Assembly: GCA_025352045.1 (NCBI GenBank)
Contig: JANXUD010000092.1
Span: forward strand, 1-64,000
DNA: 64,000 bases
Source: Gammaproteobacteria bacterium
GTDB taxonomy: Bacteria > Pseudomonadota > Gammaproteobacteria > Xanthomonadales > Xanthomonadaceae
Direction: 5' to 3'
The notes beneath the pieces are model-generated. The model was not told the origin of the DNA, did no database searches, and saw only the letters and a list, made by a program, of their open reading frames with translations. Positions 54,362 through 62,264 of this stretch are shown one piece after another. Every line of letters starts with the position of its first letter. Position 1 is the first letter of the stretch. Position numbers and translations under genes: made by a program.

Positions 54362-55653
54362 GGGGATTGGGCGTACATGCCGGCGTATTTCGCGCCGAAG
54401 AAGGCGATGTAGGCGTAGCACAGCACCGGCACGAAGAAGGCGTGCTGGATGCCGATGCGGTCCGCCACGAAGCCCATCACGAACGGGACGATCGCGCCGC
54501 CGACGATGGCCATGCACAGCAGGCCCGAGCCCTGGCCGGTGAGCGGCCCCAGCTTATTGATGGCCATGCTGAAAATCGTGGGGAACATGATGGAATTGAA
54601 CAGCCCCACGCCCAGGATCGCCCACATCGCCAGCGCGCCATGGCCCAGCATCGCCACCACGACCAGGGCGATCGCCACGCTGGCGTTGAAGGCCAGGGTC
54701 TTGCCCGGGCTGACGGTGCGCATCACCGCGAAGCCGATGAAGCGGCCGACCATCGCGCCGCCCCAGTAATAGCTGACGTACTTGCCTGCGACCGCGGCCG
54801 GCAGCGCGGCGATGTTCGGCTCGCCCATGAAGTTGACCAGGAAGCTCCCGATCGACACTTCGCCGCCGACGTAGAGGAAGATCGCGATCGCGCCCAGCAC
54901 CAGGTGCGTGTGCGAGAGCACCGAGCGGGTCGGCGCGCCGGCCAGCTCCGCCGTCTGCGCGTCCTCGACGTGCGGCAGCTTGGCCACCGCGAACACCACG
55001 CCCAGCAGCAGCAGCAAGCCGGCCAGGATCAGGTAGGGCACCTGCACCGCGGCGGCTTCGGCCGCATGCTGCGCGGCCACGTCGGCCGCCGAGGCCACCG
55101 CGCCATCGGCAATCGCTGCCGCGGCGGCTGCGCCACCGGCCAGGATCAGCACGCTGCCGAAGTAGGGGCCGACCGTGGTGCCCAGCGAATTGAAGGCCTG
55201 CGTCAGGGTCAGCCGGCTCGAGGCGGTCTGCTCCGGCCCGAGTAGGGTGACGTAGGGATTGGCCGCCACCTGCAGGATGGTGATGCCGCTGGCCAGCACG
55301 AAGAAGGCGAACAGGAACAGGCCATAGCCGCTGTTGGCCGCCGGATAGAACAGCGCGCAGCCCGCCGCCGCGATCGCCAGGCCCGTCACTGCGCCGCGCT
55401 GGTAGCCGATCCGCTTGATCAGCCCGCCGGCCGGAATCGAGACGATGAAGTAGGCCCCGAAGAAGCAGAACTGCACCAGCATCGCCTGCACATAGTTGAG
55501 CGTGTAGATCGCCTTCAGGTGCGGGATCAGCACGTCGTTGAGCGAGGTCAGCAAGCCCCACATGAAGAACAGCAGGGTGACGATGACCAGGGAACGCATC
55601 GGGTGGGCGTCGGCGGCGGTCGCCGTGTCGAGGGAGGCGGAGGTCGAGGCCAT
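54331..55653 (-). CDS. FucP/GluP-type sugar MFS transporter
   Basis: 440 residues, twelve helices. Family hallmarks: [99 protein letters not shown], the mid-loop VEDAQTAE, and [18 protein letters not shown]. It takes up a monosaccharide, probably glucose, by proton symport. An Ala-rich insertion lies in the cytoplasmic half ([27 protein letters not shown]). The last 12 residues ([11 protein letters not shown]) are encoded by a REP half. A LacI operator lies 63 bases upstream. Confidence 0.93.
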   Translation of the reverse strand: MASTSASLDTATAADAHPMRSLVIVTLLFFMWGLLTSLNDVLIPHLKAIYTLNYVQAMLVQFCFFGAYFIVSIPAGGLIKRIGYQRGAVTGLAIAAAGCALFYPAANSGYGLFLFAFFVLASGITILQVAANPYVTLLGPEQTASSRLTLTQAFNSLGTTVGPYFGSVLILAGGAAAAAAIADGAVASAADVAAQHAAEAAAVQVPYLILAGLLLLLGVVFAVAKLPHVEDAQTAELAGAPTRSVLSHTHLVLGAIAIFLYVGGEVSIGSFLVNFMGEPNIAALPAAVAGKYVSYYWGGAMVGRFIGFAVMRTVSPGKTLAFNASVAIALVVVAMLGHGALAMWAILGVGLFNSIMFPTIFSMAINKLGPLTGQGSGLLCMAIVGGAIVPFVMGFVADRIGIQHAFFVPVLCYAYIAFFGAKYAGMYAQSPAGAASAATG

Positions 55654-55715
55654 GGACAGCTCCTTGGACGGCGGGACGCGCCGCGGGCGCCAGATTCTGT
55701 TACAAATGCGCCAGG

Positions 55716-55733
55716 AATGATAGCGCTGTCATT
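55716..55733. promoter_or_regulatory. LacI-family operator between permease and lacI-type gene
   Basis: AATGATAGCGCTGTCATT, a near-perfect 18-base palindrome (16 of 18 positions symmetric). It lies 63 bases upstream of the permease start and 125 upstream of the regulator, so both may respond. It matches the TGACAGCG-type site before the GH3 gene. Confidence 0.75.
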
Positions 55734-55857
55734 TTGACCGGCGGAATGCCGCACCGCAGCAAAAACGCGGTGCGCGACCCCGGTGGCGCAAGGCGCAGTT
55801 GCGGCATTTCGGCCACACTATCGTGGTTCTGGCGCCTGGCGGCGCCTTGGGGGAAGC

Positions 55858-56880
55858 GTGGCGGCACGAGTGCGGATCGAAGACGTGGCGGCCATGGCTG
55901 GCGTGTCCATGAAGACGGTATCGCGGGTGCTCAACCGCGAGCTGAACGTGCGCGAGGAGACCCGCGTGCGCGTGCTCAAGGCCGTGGACAAGCTCAAGTA
56001 CGTCCCGCATTTTTCCGCGCGCAGCCTGGCCGGCAACAAGAGTTTCCTGGTCGCGCTGCTGTACAACAACCCGTCCGCCAACTACCTGATGGGCGTGATG
56101 GGCGGCGTGCTCGAGGCCTGCGCGATCGAGCAGTACAACATGCTGTTGTGCCCGCTGGACATGGACGGGCCGCGGGTGGTGACCCAGGTGGAGGCGCTGA
56201 TCGGACGCTCGCAGCCAGACGGGCTGCTCCTGACCCCGCCGATCACCGACTCCCAGTTGCTGCTGCGCCGGCTGGCCGAACTGGAGATTCCGTTCGCCTC
56301 CATCTCGCCGCGCGTGCAGGCCAGGCGCATCGGCGTGGCCATGGACGAAACCCACGCCGCCTTCGACATCGTCGCCCACCTGGTGTCGCTGGGGCATCGC
56401 CGCATCGGCCATGTCGTCGGCCACCCGGCCCACGGCGCCAGCGGCTGGCGCCTGACCGGCTACAAGCAGGGCCTGGAGCGGGCCGGGCTGAAGTTCGATC
56501 CGTCCCTGGTGGTGCAGGGCGAGTTTGATTTCGAGTCGGGCGTGGCCGGAGCGCGCACCCTGCTGGACCTGCGCCGGCCGCCGACCGCCATCTTCGCGGC
56601 CAACGACGACATGGCATCCGGCGTCATCCACGCTGCACTCGAGCGCGGCATGAAGGTGCCCGGTCACCTGTCGGTCTGCGGTTTCGACGACACGCCGATG
56701 TCGAGCCAGATCTTCCCGTCGCTCACCACGGTGCACCAGCCCACGCACGACATGGGTCGCCTGGCGACGCTGGAACTGCTCGCTTCGATCCAGCGCCCGG
56801 ACGGCGGCCGCATGCTGCACGTGCCCTATACGCTGCAGTTGCGCGATTCCACCGGCCCGGCGCCCAGCGCGAAAAAATAA
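55858..56880 (+). CDS. LacI-family transcriptional regulator
   Basis: 340 residues from the GTG at 55858, with GGGGGAA just upstream. The N-terminal helix-turn-helix is RIEDVAAMAGVSMKTVSRVLNRE, with the hinge helix HFSARSLAGNKS. The periplasmic-binding-protein-like sugar domain follows (VALLYNNPSANYLMGVMGG to TTVHQPTHDMG), including FAANDDMASGV. It is divergent from the sugar permease and should repress the glucoside genes until a sugar signal binds. Confidence 0.94.
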   Translation: MAARVRIEDVAAMAGVSMKTVSRVLNRELNVREETRVRVLKAVDKLKYVPHFSARSLAGNKSFLVALLYNNPSANYLMGVMGGVLEACAIEQYNMLLCPLDMDGPRVVTQVEALIGRSQPDGLLLTPPITDSQLLLRRLAELEIPFASISPRVQARRIGVAMDETHAAFDIVAHLVSLGHRRIGHVVGHPAHGASGWRLTGYKQGLERAGLKFDPSLVVQGEFDFESGVAGARTLLDLRRPPTAIFAANDDMASGVIHAALERGMKVPGHLSVCGFDDTPMSSQIFPSLTTVHQPTHDMGRLATLELLASIQRPDGGRMLHVPYTLQLRDSTGPAPSAKK

Positions 56881-56910
56881 GCGCGCCGCGCCAGTCGCCC
56901 GGCGGGTGGT

Positions 56911-57150
56911 TCAGGACTTCGAGTTGGCGTCGGTCGCCTGGGCCGCGCTGTCGGCCGCTTTTTCGAAATCGCTGCCCTTGCCGTAGCGGCCGCCGGCGCC
57001 GCCCGAGGTGTCGTCGGCCGCGCGATCGGGCACGGTGCGGCTGCGGTCGCGGACGGTGGCCGCGTTGCTGGCGGGGAAGCTGTTGTTGCCACGGCGCGGG
57101 CCGGCGTTGACCGCTTTTTCGCCGGCGGTGGTGGTGGGATTCTTCGGCAT
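56911..57150 (-). CDS. small disordered protein of unknown function
   Basis: 79 residues, with GGAGT ten bases before the ATG at 57150. Rich in Asn, Ser, Gly, Arg and Asp (EKAVNAGPRRGNNSFPASNAATVRDRSRTVPDRAADDTSGGAGGRYGKGSDFEKAADS). It has no hydrophobic core, so it is probably disordered. I do not recognise it. It converges with the LacI gene, 30 bases from its stop, and is divergent from GH97. Confidence 0.65.
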   Translation of the reverse strand: MPKNPTTTAGEKAVNAGPRRGNNSFPASNAATVRDRSRTVPDRAADDTSGGAGGRYGKGSDFEKAADSAAQATDANSKS

Positions 57151-57300
57151 GGGGTACTCCTGGTCGTGACACAAAGGCGACCCGGTCGAGCGGCCGGCGG
57201 GAGGTCTCCCGCGGACCACCATACACCCCACCACTCGCGGAGGTTCCCACGCGGCGCGGTCCTATACTGCAAGCGTTCACGAGACCGGGAGCGTCGCGCG

Positions 57301-59343
57301 ATGAGCAAACGTTCCTTGCAGGCGCTCGCCGCCGGTATTTTCATCCTTGCGACACCACTCGCCGGCGCCACGTCCAGGGACATTGCCCAGGCCGAGTCGC
57401 CGGGCAAGGTCCTGCAGGTCACCGTCAGCATCGTCAACGACGGGCGCGTCGCCTACACCGTCAGCCGCCAGGGCGCCAAGGTGATCGCGGAAAGCCACCT
57501 GGGTTTCATCCTGGCCAATGCGCCCAAGCTCGACCGCAACTTCAGCGAGGCAAGCCCTGCGGAAACCAGCAGCCACGACGACAGCTGGGAGCAGCCCTGG
57601 GGCGAGTGGAAAACCATCCGCAACCACTACACCCAGTTGCAGGTGCACCTGAAGGACGCCAAGGGCCGCGGGCTGGACCTGGATTTCCGCGTGTATGACG
57701 ACGGGCTGGGCTTCCGCTACGCTTTCCCCGACCAGGCCGCGCTCAGGCGCGTCGAAATCACCGAGGAGCTGACCGAGTTCAACATCGCCGAGCCCGGCGC
57801 CATCGCCTGGTGGATCCCTGCCGACGAGTGGGATTACAACGAGCAGCTCTATCGCAAGCAGCCGGTGACCGAGGTCGGCCTGGCCTACACGCCGATGACC
57901 GTGCGCACGCCCAGCGCCCTGCACATCGCCTTCCACGAGGCGGCGCTGGTGGACTATTCGGCGATGGCGCTTCGCCACGTCGAAGGGCAGTTGTTCCGCG
58001 CCAGCCTGTCGCCGTCCGCGCAGGGCCCCGCCGTGGTGCGCACGGCGCCGTTCAACACGCCGTGGCGGACCATGATCGTCGCCGACGATGCGCCCGGCCT
58101 GTACATGTCGCACCTGGAGCTCAACCTCAACGAACCGAACAAGCTCCCCGACATCCAGCAGTGGTTCAAGCCGTTCAAGTACGTCGGCATCTGGTGGGCG
58201 ATGCACCTGGACCAGGCGAGCTGGGGCGCCGGTCCCAGGCATGGCGCGACCACCGCCAACGCGAAGAAATACGTCGACTTCGCGGCCGCCAATGGCTTCC
58301 GCGGCGTGCTGATCGAGGGCTGGAACACGGGCTGGAATGGCGACTGGTTCGCCAATGGCAAGGACTTCGATTTCACCCACGCCACGCCGGACTTCGACCT
58401 CGAGGCGGTGGCCGCCTACGCCAAGTCGAAAGGCGTGCACATCATCGGACACCACGAAACAGGCGCCAACATCGCCGTGTACGAGCCGCAGATGGGCGCC
58501 GCGTTCGACCTGGACCAGCGCCTGGGCATCGATGCAGTCAAGACCGGCTACGTCGCCGACCAGGGCGGCGTGCAGGCGCGCGCGGCCGACGGCAGCATCC
58601 GCTACGAATGGCACGACGGCCAGGTCATGGCCCGACACCATCTGCTGGTGGTCACCGAGGCCGCCAAGCGGCACATCGGCATTGACGCGCACGAGCCGAT
58701 CAAGGACACCGGCTTGCGCAGGACATATCCAAATTGGGTCTCGCGCGAAGGCGCGCGCGGCCAGGAATACAACGCCTGGGGTCAGCCGCCCAATCCACCC
58801 GAGCACGAAGTCGACCTGGTGTTCACCCGCATGCTGTCCGGGCCAATGGACTACACGCCGGGCGTGATCAGCCTGCAGGGCAAGAAGCAGCCGATCGCCG
58901 GCACCGTCGCGCGGCAACTGGCGCTGTACGTCGTGCTCTACAGCCCGGTGCAGATGGCCGCCGACCTGCCGGAGAACTACGCCGCCCAGCCCGGTCCGTT
59001 CCAGTTCATCAAGGACGTGCCGACTGACTGGTCCGACACGCGCCTGCTGCAGGGCGCCGTCGGCGAGTACGCGGTGTTCGCGCGCAAGGACCGCAACAGC
59101 GAGAGCTGGTACCTCGGCGCGATCAGTGGCGCGTCGGCGCGCACGCTCGCGCTGAAACTCGACTTCCTCAAGCCCGGGGTGAAGTACACGGCCCAGCTGT
59201 ACCGTGACGACGAGCACGCGGACCTGAAGGCCAATCCGCGCGCGATCAGCATCGAGCAGAAGGTGCTGACGTCGAAGGACAGCCTGTCGCTGTGGCTCGC
59301 CTCGGGCGGCGGGGTGGCGATCCGGTTCGTGCCGCGGCGCTGA
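57301..59343 (+). CDS. glycoside hydrolase family 97 alpha-glucosidase
   Basis: 680 residues. Signal peptide (SLQALAAGIFILATPLAGA), an N-terminal beta-super-sandwich (about 30-280), the catalytic barrel and a C-terminal beta domain. Conserved blocks: FRYAFPDQ, KYVGIWWAMHLDQASWGAGPRHGATTANAKKYVDFAAANGFRGVLIEGWNTGW, HHETGANIAVYE, and DAHEPIKDTGLRRTYPNWVSREGARGQEYNAWG with the Glu residues used by the inverting SusB-type enzymes. It should release glucose from alpha-glucosides in the periplasm. TATACT at 57263-57268 is a possible -10 box. Confidence 0.93.
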   Translation: MSKRSLQALAAGIFILATPLAGATSRDIAQAESPGKVLQVTVSIVNDGRVAYTVSRQGAKVIAESHLGFILANAPKLDRNFSEASPAETSSHDDSWEQPWGEWKTIRNHYTQLQVHLKDAKGRGLDLDFRVYDDGLGFRYAFPDQAALRRVEITEELTEFNIAEPGAIAWWIPADEWDYNEQLYRKQPVTEVGLAYTPMTVRTPSALHIAFHEAALVDYSAMALRHVEGQLFRASLSPSAQGPAVVRTAPFNTPWRTMIVADDAPGLYMSHLELNLNEPNKLPDIQQWFKPFKYVGIWWAMHLDQASWGAGPRHGATTANAKKYVDFAAANGFRGVLIEGWNTGWNGDWFANGKDFDFTHATPDFDLEAVAAYAKSKGVHIIGHHETGANIAVYEPQMGAAFDLDQRLGIDAVKTGYVADQGGVQARAADGSIRYEWHDGQVMARHHLLVVTEAAKRHIGIDAHEPIKDTGLRRTYPNWVSREGARGQEYNAWGQPPNPPEHEVDLVFTRMLSGPMDYTPGVISLQGKKQPIAGTVARQLALYVVLYSPVQMAADLPENYAAQPGPFQFIKDVPTDWSDTRLLQGAVGEYAVFARKDRNSESWYLGAISGASARTLALKLDFLKPGVKYTAQLYRDDEHADLKANPRAISIEQKVLTSKDSLSLWLASGGGVAIRFVPRR

Positions 59344-59356
59344 CCCCGCGGCGCGC

Positions 59357-60844
59357 CTACTGCACCAGCGTCTGGATCGCATGCGCCGGGATGCTGGCCT
59401 GCGCCTCGCGGGTACCCACGAACAGGTTGTAGTCCACCGCCGCGTCGCCCGGATTCATCACCACCACGGCCAGCCGGCCGTCGCTGTTGATGAAGGCGGT
59501 GGTAAGCAGGGCGCTGCGGCTGCTGTTGGCGGCGACGCGGCGCGCGCCCGGGCGCAGGAACCTGGCGAAATGGCCGATGTACCAGTAGGTCGGCGTGAGC
59601 ACCAGCTTGCCCCCGTCGGCGTGGATCGCCGCAAAGCAGAAATTGCCGACATGGTTGGGCCCGCCGTGGTTGTCGAGCAGGATGTTCCAGTCGGTCCAGG
59701 CCACCGCGCCGCTGTTGAAATCGTTGATCATCGAGCGGCCATACTTCTCGCCGTTGGGCCAGTACTGGTAGCGCTCGGGCGTGAACTTCTCGATCGCCGC
59801 CTCGGTGAGCAGCACCGGCTTGTCCGGATAGTCGCGCGCAACTGCCGCGACGTTCGTGTACATCGGGTCGCCGCCGGTCCAGGTCTCGTACCAATGGAAG
59901 CCCACGCCCCAGGCGTATTTCGCAGCCCGTGCGTCGCCGAGGATCGTGTGGGCCCGCTGCGTGATCAGGTCGCGGTTGTGGTCCCAGATGATCACCTTCT
60001 TGCCGGACAGCCCCGACTTTGCCAGCGTCGGACCAAGAAAGTCGCGCAGGAAATCGCGCTCGGCCTCCGCCGTCCAGATCGCCGACTCCCAGCTCTGCGT
60101 CGCCATCGGCTCGTTCTGGATGCTCAGGCCCCACACCGGTACGCCGGCTTTTTCGTAGGCCTGGATGAACTTCACGTAGTAGTTGGCCCAGGGCTGGCGG
60201 AATTCCGGCAGCAGGGTCCCGCCGTGCAGCATGCTGGCATTGCTCTTCATGAAGGCCGGCGGGCTCCAGGGGCTGGCGAAGAGTTTCAGCTTGCCGCCGG
60301 TGGCCGCCATCGCGCGCCTGATCAGCGGGATGCGGTATTTCATGTCGTGCGCGATGCTGAAGCTGTCGAGCTTGGCATCGCCCTCGCGCACATAGGTGTA
60401 GCTGTCGCTGCTGAAATCCGAGCTGTGGATGGTGGTGCGCGCCCAGGTGTAGCCGATGCCCTTGTCCGGGTCGTAGTAGGCATCGAGGAAGGCCTGCTGC
60501 TGGTCGGGCGGCAGCGTGGCGAAGACCTCGGCGCTGGCGTCGGTGATCGCGCCGCCGATGCCGATCAGCGTCTGGTAGCGATGCGCCGGGTCCACGAAGA
60601 TCGAGATCGCCGTCTCCAGCGGCTGCACACCGGCGGCGAACTGCAGGGTGCCGCTGGGGGCGAGCCGGCCCGGGCTGCCTGCCGCGGTGGTGAACACCTG
60701 CATCGTCCTGCTGGCGGGCGCGAACGGCGCGGCGGCTCCGCTGCGTGATGCCGCTGCGCCGGCAGGCACGGCTGCGGCGGAAGCGAGGGCAAGCGTGGTG
60801 GCGGCCGCAAGCAGCCCCGTGGTCGTGTTCTTTTTCACCGGCAT
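59357..60844 (-). CDS. glycoside hydrolase family 30 enzyme
   Basis: 495 residues. A signal peptide (TTTGLLAAATTLALASAAAVPAGAAA) is followed by an (alpha/beta)8 barrel with side beta domain. Family motifs: RYQTLIGIGGAITDASAEVF, TTIHSSDFSSDSYTYV, LFASPWSPPAFMKSN, the acid/base Glu in LSIQNEPMATQSWES and the nucleophile Glu in VLLTEAAIEKF. Similar enzymes act as beta-1,6-glucanases or glucosylceramidases. It converges with GH97, 13 bases apart. No second operator was seen upstream. Confidence 0.93.
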   Translation of the reverse strand: MPVKKNTTTGLLAAATTLALASAAAVPAGAAASRSGAAAPFAPASRTMQVFTTAAGSPGRLAPSGTLQFAAGVQPLETAISIFVDPAHRYQTLIGIGGAITDASAEVFATLPPDQQQAFLDAYYDPDKGIGYTWARTTIHSSDFSSDSYTYVREGDAKLDSFSIAHDMKYRIPLIRRAMAATGGKLKLFASPWSPPAFMKSNASMLHGGTLLPEFRQPWANYYVKFIQAYEKAGVPVWGLSIQNEPMATQSWESAIWTAEAERDFLRDFLGPTLAKSGLSGKKVIIWDHNRDLITQRAHTILGDARAAKYAWGVGFHWYETWTGGDPMYTNVAAVARDYPDKPVLLTEAAIEKFTPERYQYWPNGEKYGRSMINDFNSGAVAWTDWNILLDNHGGPNHVGNFCFAAIHADGGKLVLTPTYWYIGHFARFLRPGARRVAANSSRSALLTTAFINSDGRLAVVVMNPGDAAVDYNLFVGTREAQASIPAHAIQTLVQ

Positions 60845-61027
60845 ATCTCCTGGGAAAACTCGGCGTACAGCGGCCCGAGGAACCTGGCTGCAAGTCTGCT
60901 CCCCGACGGAAACCCACGCCAGTCGCGCGAGTACGCCTGCCACCAACGGCACCTCCCGAGGGCAATCCTGCTAGGCTCGCAGCGTCGAACGGTTCATCCG
61001 GTGTTGTCTCAACCAAGGGGCCTGGCC

Positions 61028-62227
61028 ATGGCATCGACTTCCAACGTGCGCTGCCCGCAGGCGCTGGTGTTGTACGCAATCCTCGCCTGCCTCGCGATGT
61101 TCGGCGGGGCGGCACGGGCCGCGGACCTGTGCATCGGCGACGGCCAGATCCTGCTGCCCTCCGGGCAATGCTTCGCCGGCTACTACGGTTACGCCCACAG
61201 CAACTGCCTGGCGGTGGGCAATGATGCCCTCGGCGTCGCGGTGCCGAGCGGCCGCCTGACCTGCGTCGCCGGTCCGTCGTGTCCGGACGGGTACCAGCAA
61301 GGGCTTCCGCCACCGCAGAACATGGTGCCCGGCTCGCCCGGCATGCAGCCCGGCGGGAGCGCTTACGAGGTGTCCACGAGCATGTGCAACGCCGTCTGCG
61401 CGCCGGTCTTCTCGAAGAACGGCTGGCCCTGCAGTTGTCCTTACGGCCAGAAGCTCGATCCGCAAACGGGGGCTTGCGGGCCGGTGTGCGGCGCCGGCGC
61501 AACCTGGCAGCACACGCCCGGCTACGACCACAACACGGTCGGCAGCTCCTACCTGGTGGCCGATGGCGGCACCTGCAGTTGCCCGGCGGGCCAGGAATAC
61601 CTCGGCCAGTCCCTGGGCTGCGCGGATCCCTGCGCGCCGGGACAGGTGCGCGACGGCGCGGGCGTGTGCTACGTCCCGATCCCAAGCGGCGGGCCGAAGA
61701 ACATCTGCAAGTCCGGCCAGGCCGCCGGCAGCTGCCAGTGCCCGAGCGGCGGACTGATCAAGAACGGCATCTGCATCATCTGCGCGCTCGCCGGCGCCAC
61801 CGGCCCCGGCATGCCCGGGCAGGATCCCGCCTGCAAGGCCGCCAGCGGCGGCGGCAACGCGGGTGACGGCGAGACGCCGCACGGCCCCATCCAGCCGTCC
61901 GGTTGCTTGCCCGGCACGCACTGGAACGGCCTCAAGTGCATCGCCAACGCGCCCGCCGTGCCCGCCTGCGCGGCAGGGACGCAGTGGAACGGCAGCGCCT
62001 GCGTGTCGGCCAGCGGCGGCGACGGCTATCGCCCGGTGCTGCCGGGACTGATCATGCGGCCGCGCGCCTGCCCCGCGGGCACCCACTCGAACGGGCTGCG
62101 CTGCGTCAGCGACACACCCGCCACGCCGACCTGCGCGAGCGACCTGCACTGGGACGGGCGGACCTGCGTCGCCAACGGCTGTTCGCCCCGCCAGCACTGG
62201 GATGGGAGGCAGTGCATCCTCAACTAG
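61028..62227 (+). CDS. secreted cysteine-rich protein with five C-terminal CxPGTxWNGxxC repeats
   Basis: 399 residues. A signal peptide (ALVLYAILACLAMFGGAARA) precedes a Cys-rich, Gly/Pro-rich protein with many pairs such as CSCPYGQ, CSCPAGQ and CQCPSGG. The last 110 residues hold five short repeats: CLPGTHWNGLKC, CAAGTQWNGSAC, CPAGTHSNGLRC, CASDLHWDGRTC and CSPRQHWDGRQC. Each would be closed by a disulphide. It is probably extracellular or envelope-linked; no enzyme motif is seen. Single gene between GH30 and the EAL gene. The ATG at 61028 is preferred over the upstream frame start. Confidence 0.85.
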   Translation: MASTSNVRCPQALVLYAILACLAMFGGAARAADLCIGDGQILLPSGQCFAGYYGYAHSNCLAVGNDALGVAVPSGRLTCVAGPSCPDGYQQGLPPPQNMVPGSPGMQPGGSAYEVSTSMCNAVCAPVFSKNGWPCSCPYGQKLDPQTGACGPVCGAGATWQHTPGYDHNTVGSSYLVADGGTCSCPAGQEYLGQSLGCADPCAPGQVRDGAGVCYVPIPSGGPKNICKSGQAAGSCQCPSGGLIKNGICIICALAGATGPGMPGQDPACKAASGGGNAGDGETPHGPIQPSGCLPGTHWNGLKCIANAPAVPACAAGTQWNGSACVSASGGDGYRPVLPGLIMRPRACPAGTHSNGLRCVSDTPATPTCASDLHWDGRTCVANGCSPRQHWDGRQCILN

Positions 62228-62264
62228 GCGGCGCGCGCGAAACATCGGCGCCGCTGGAGCTCGC

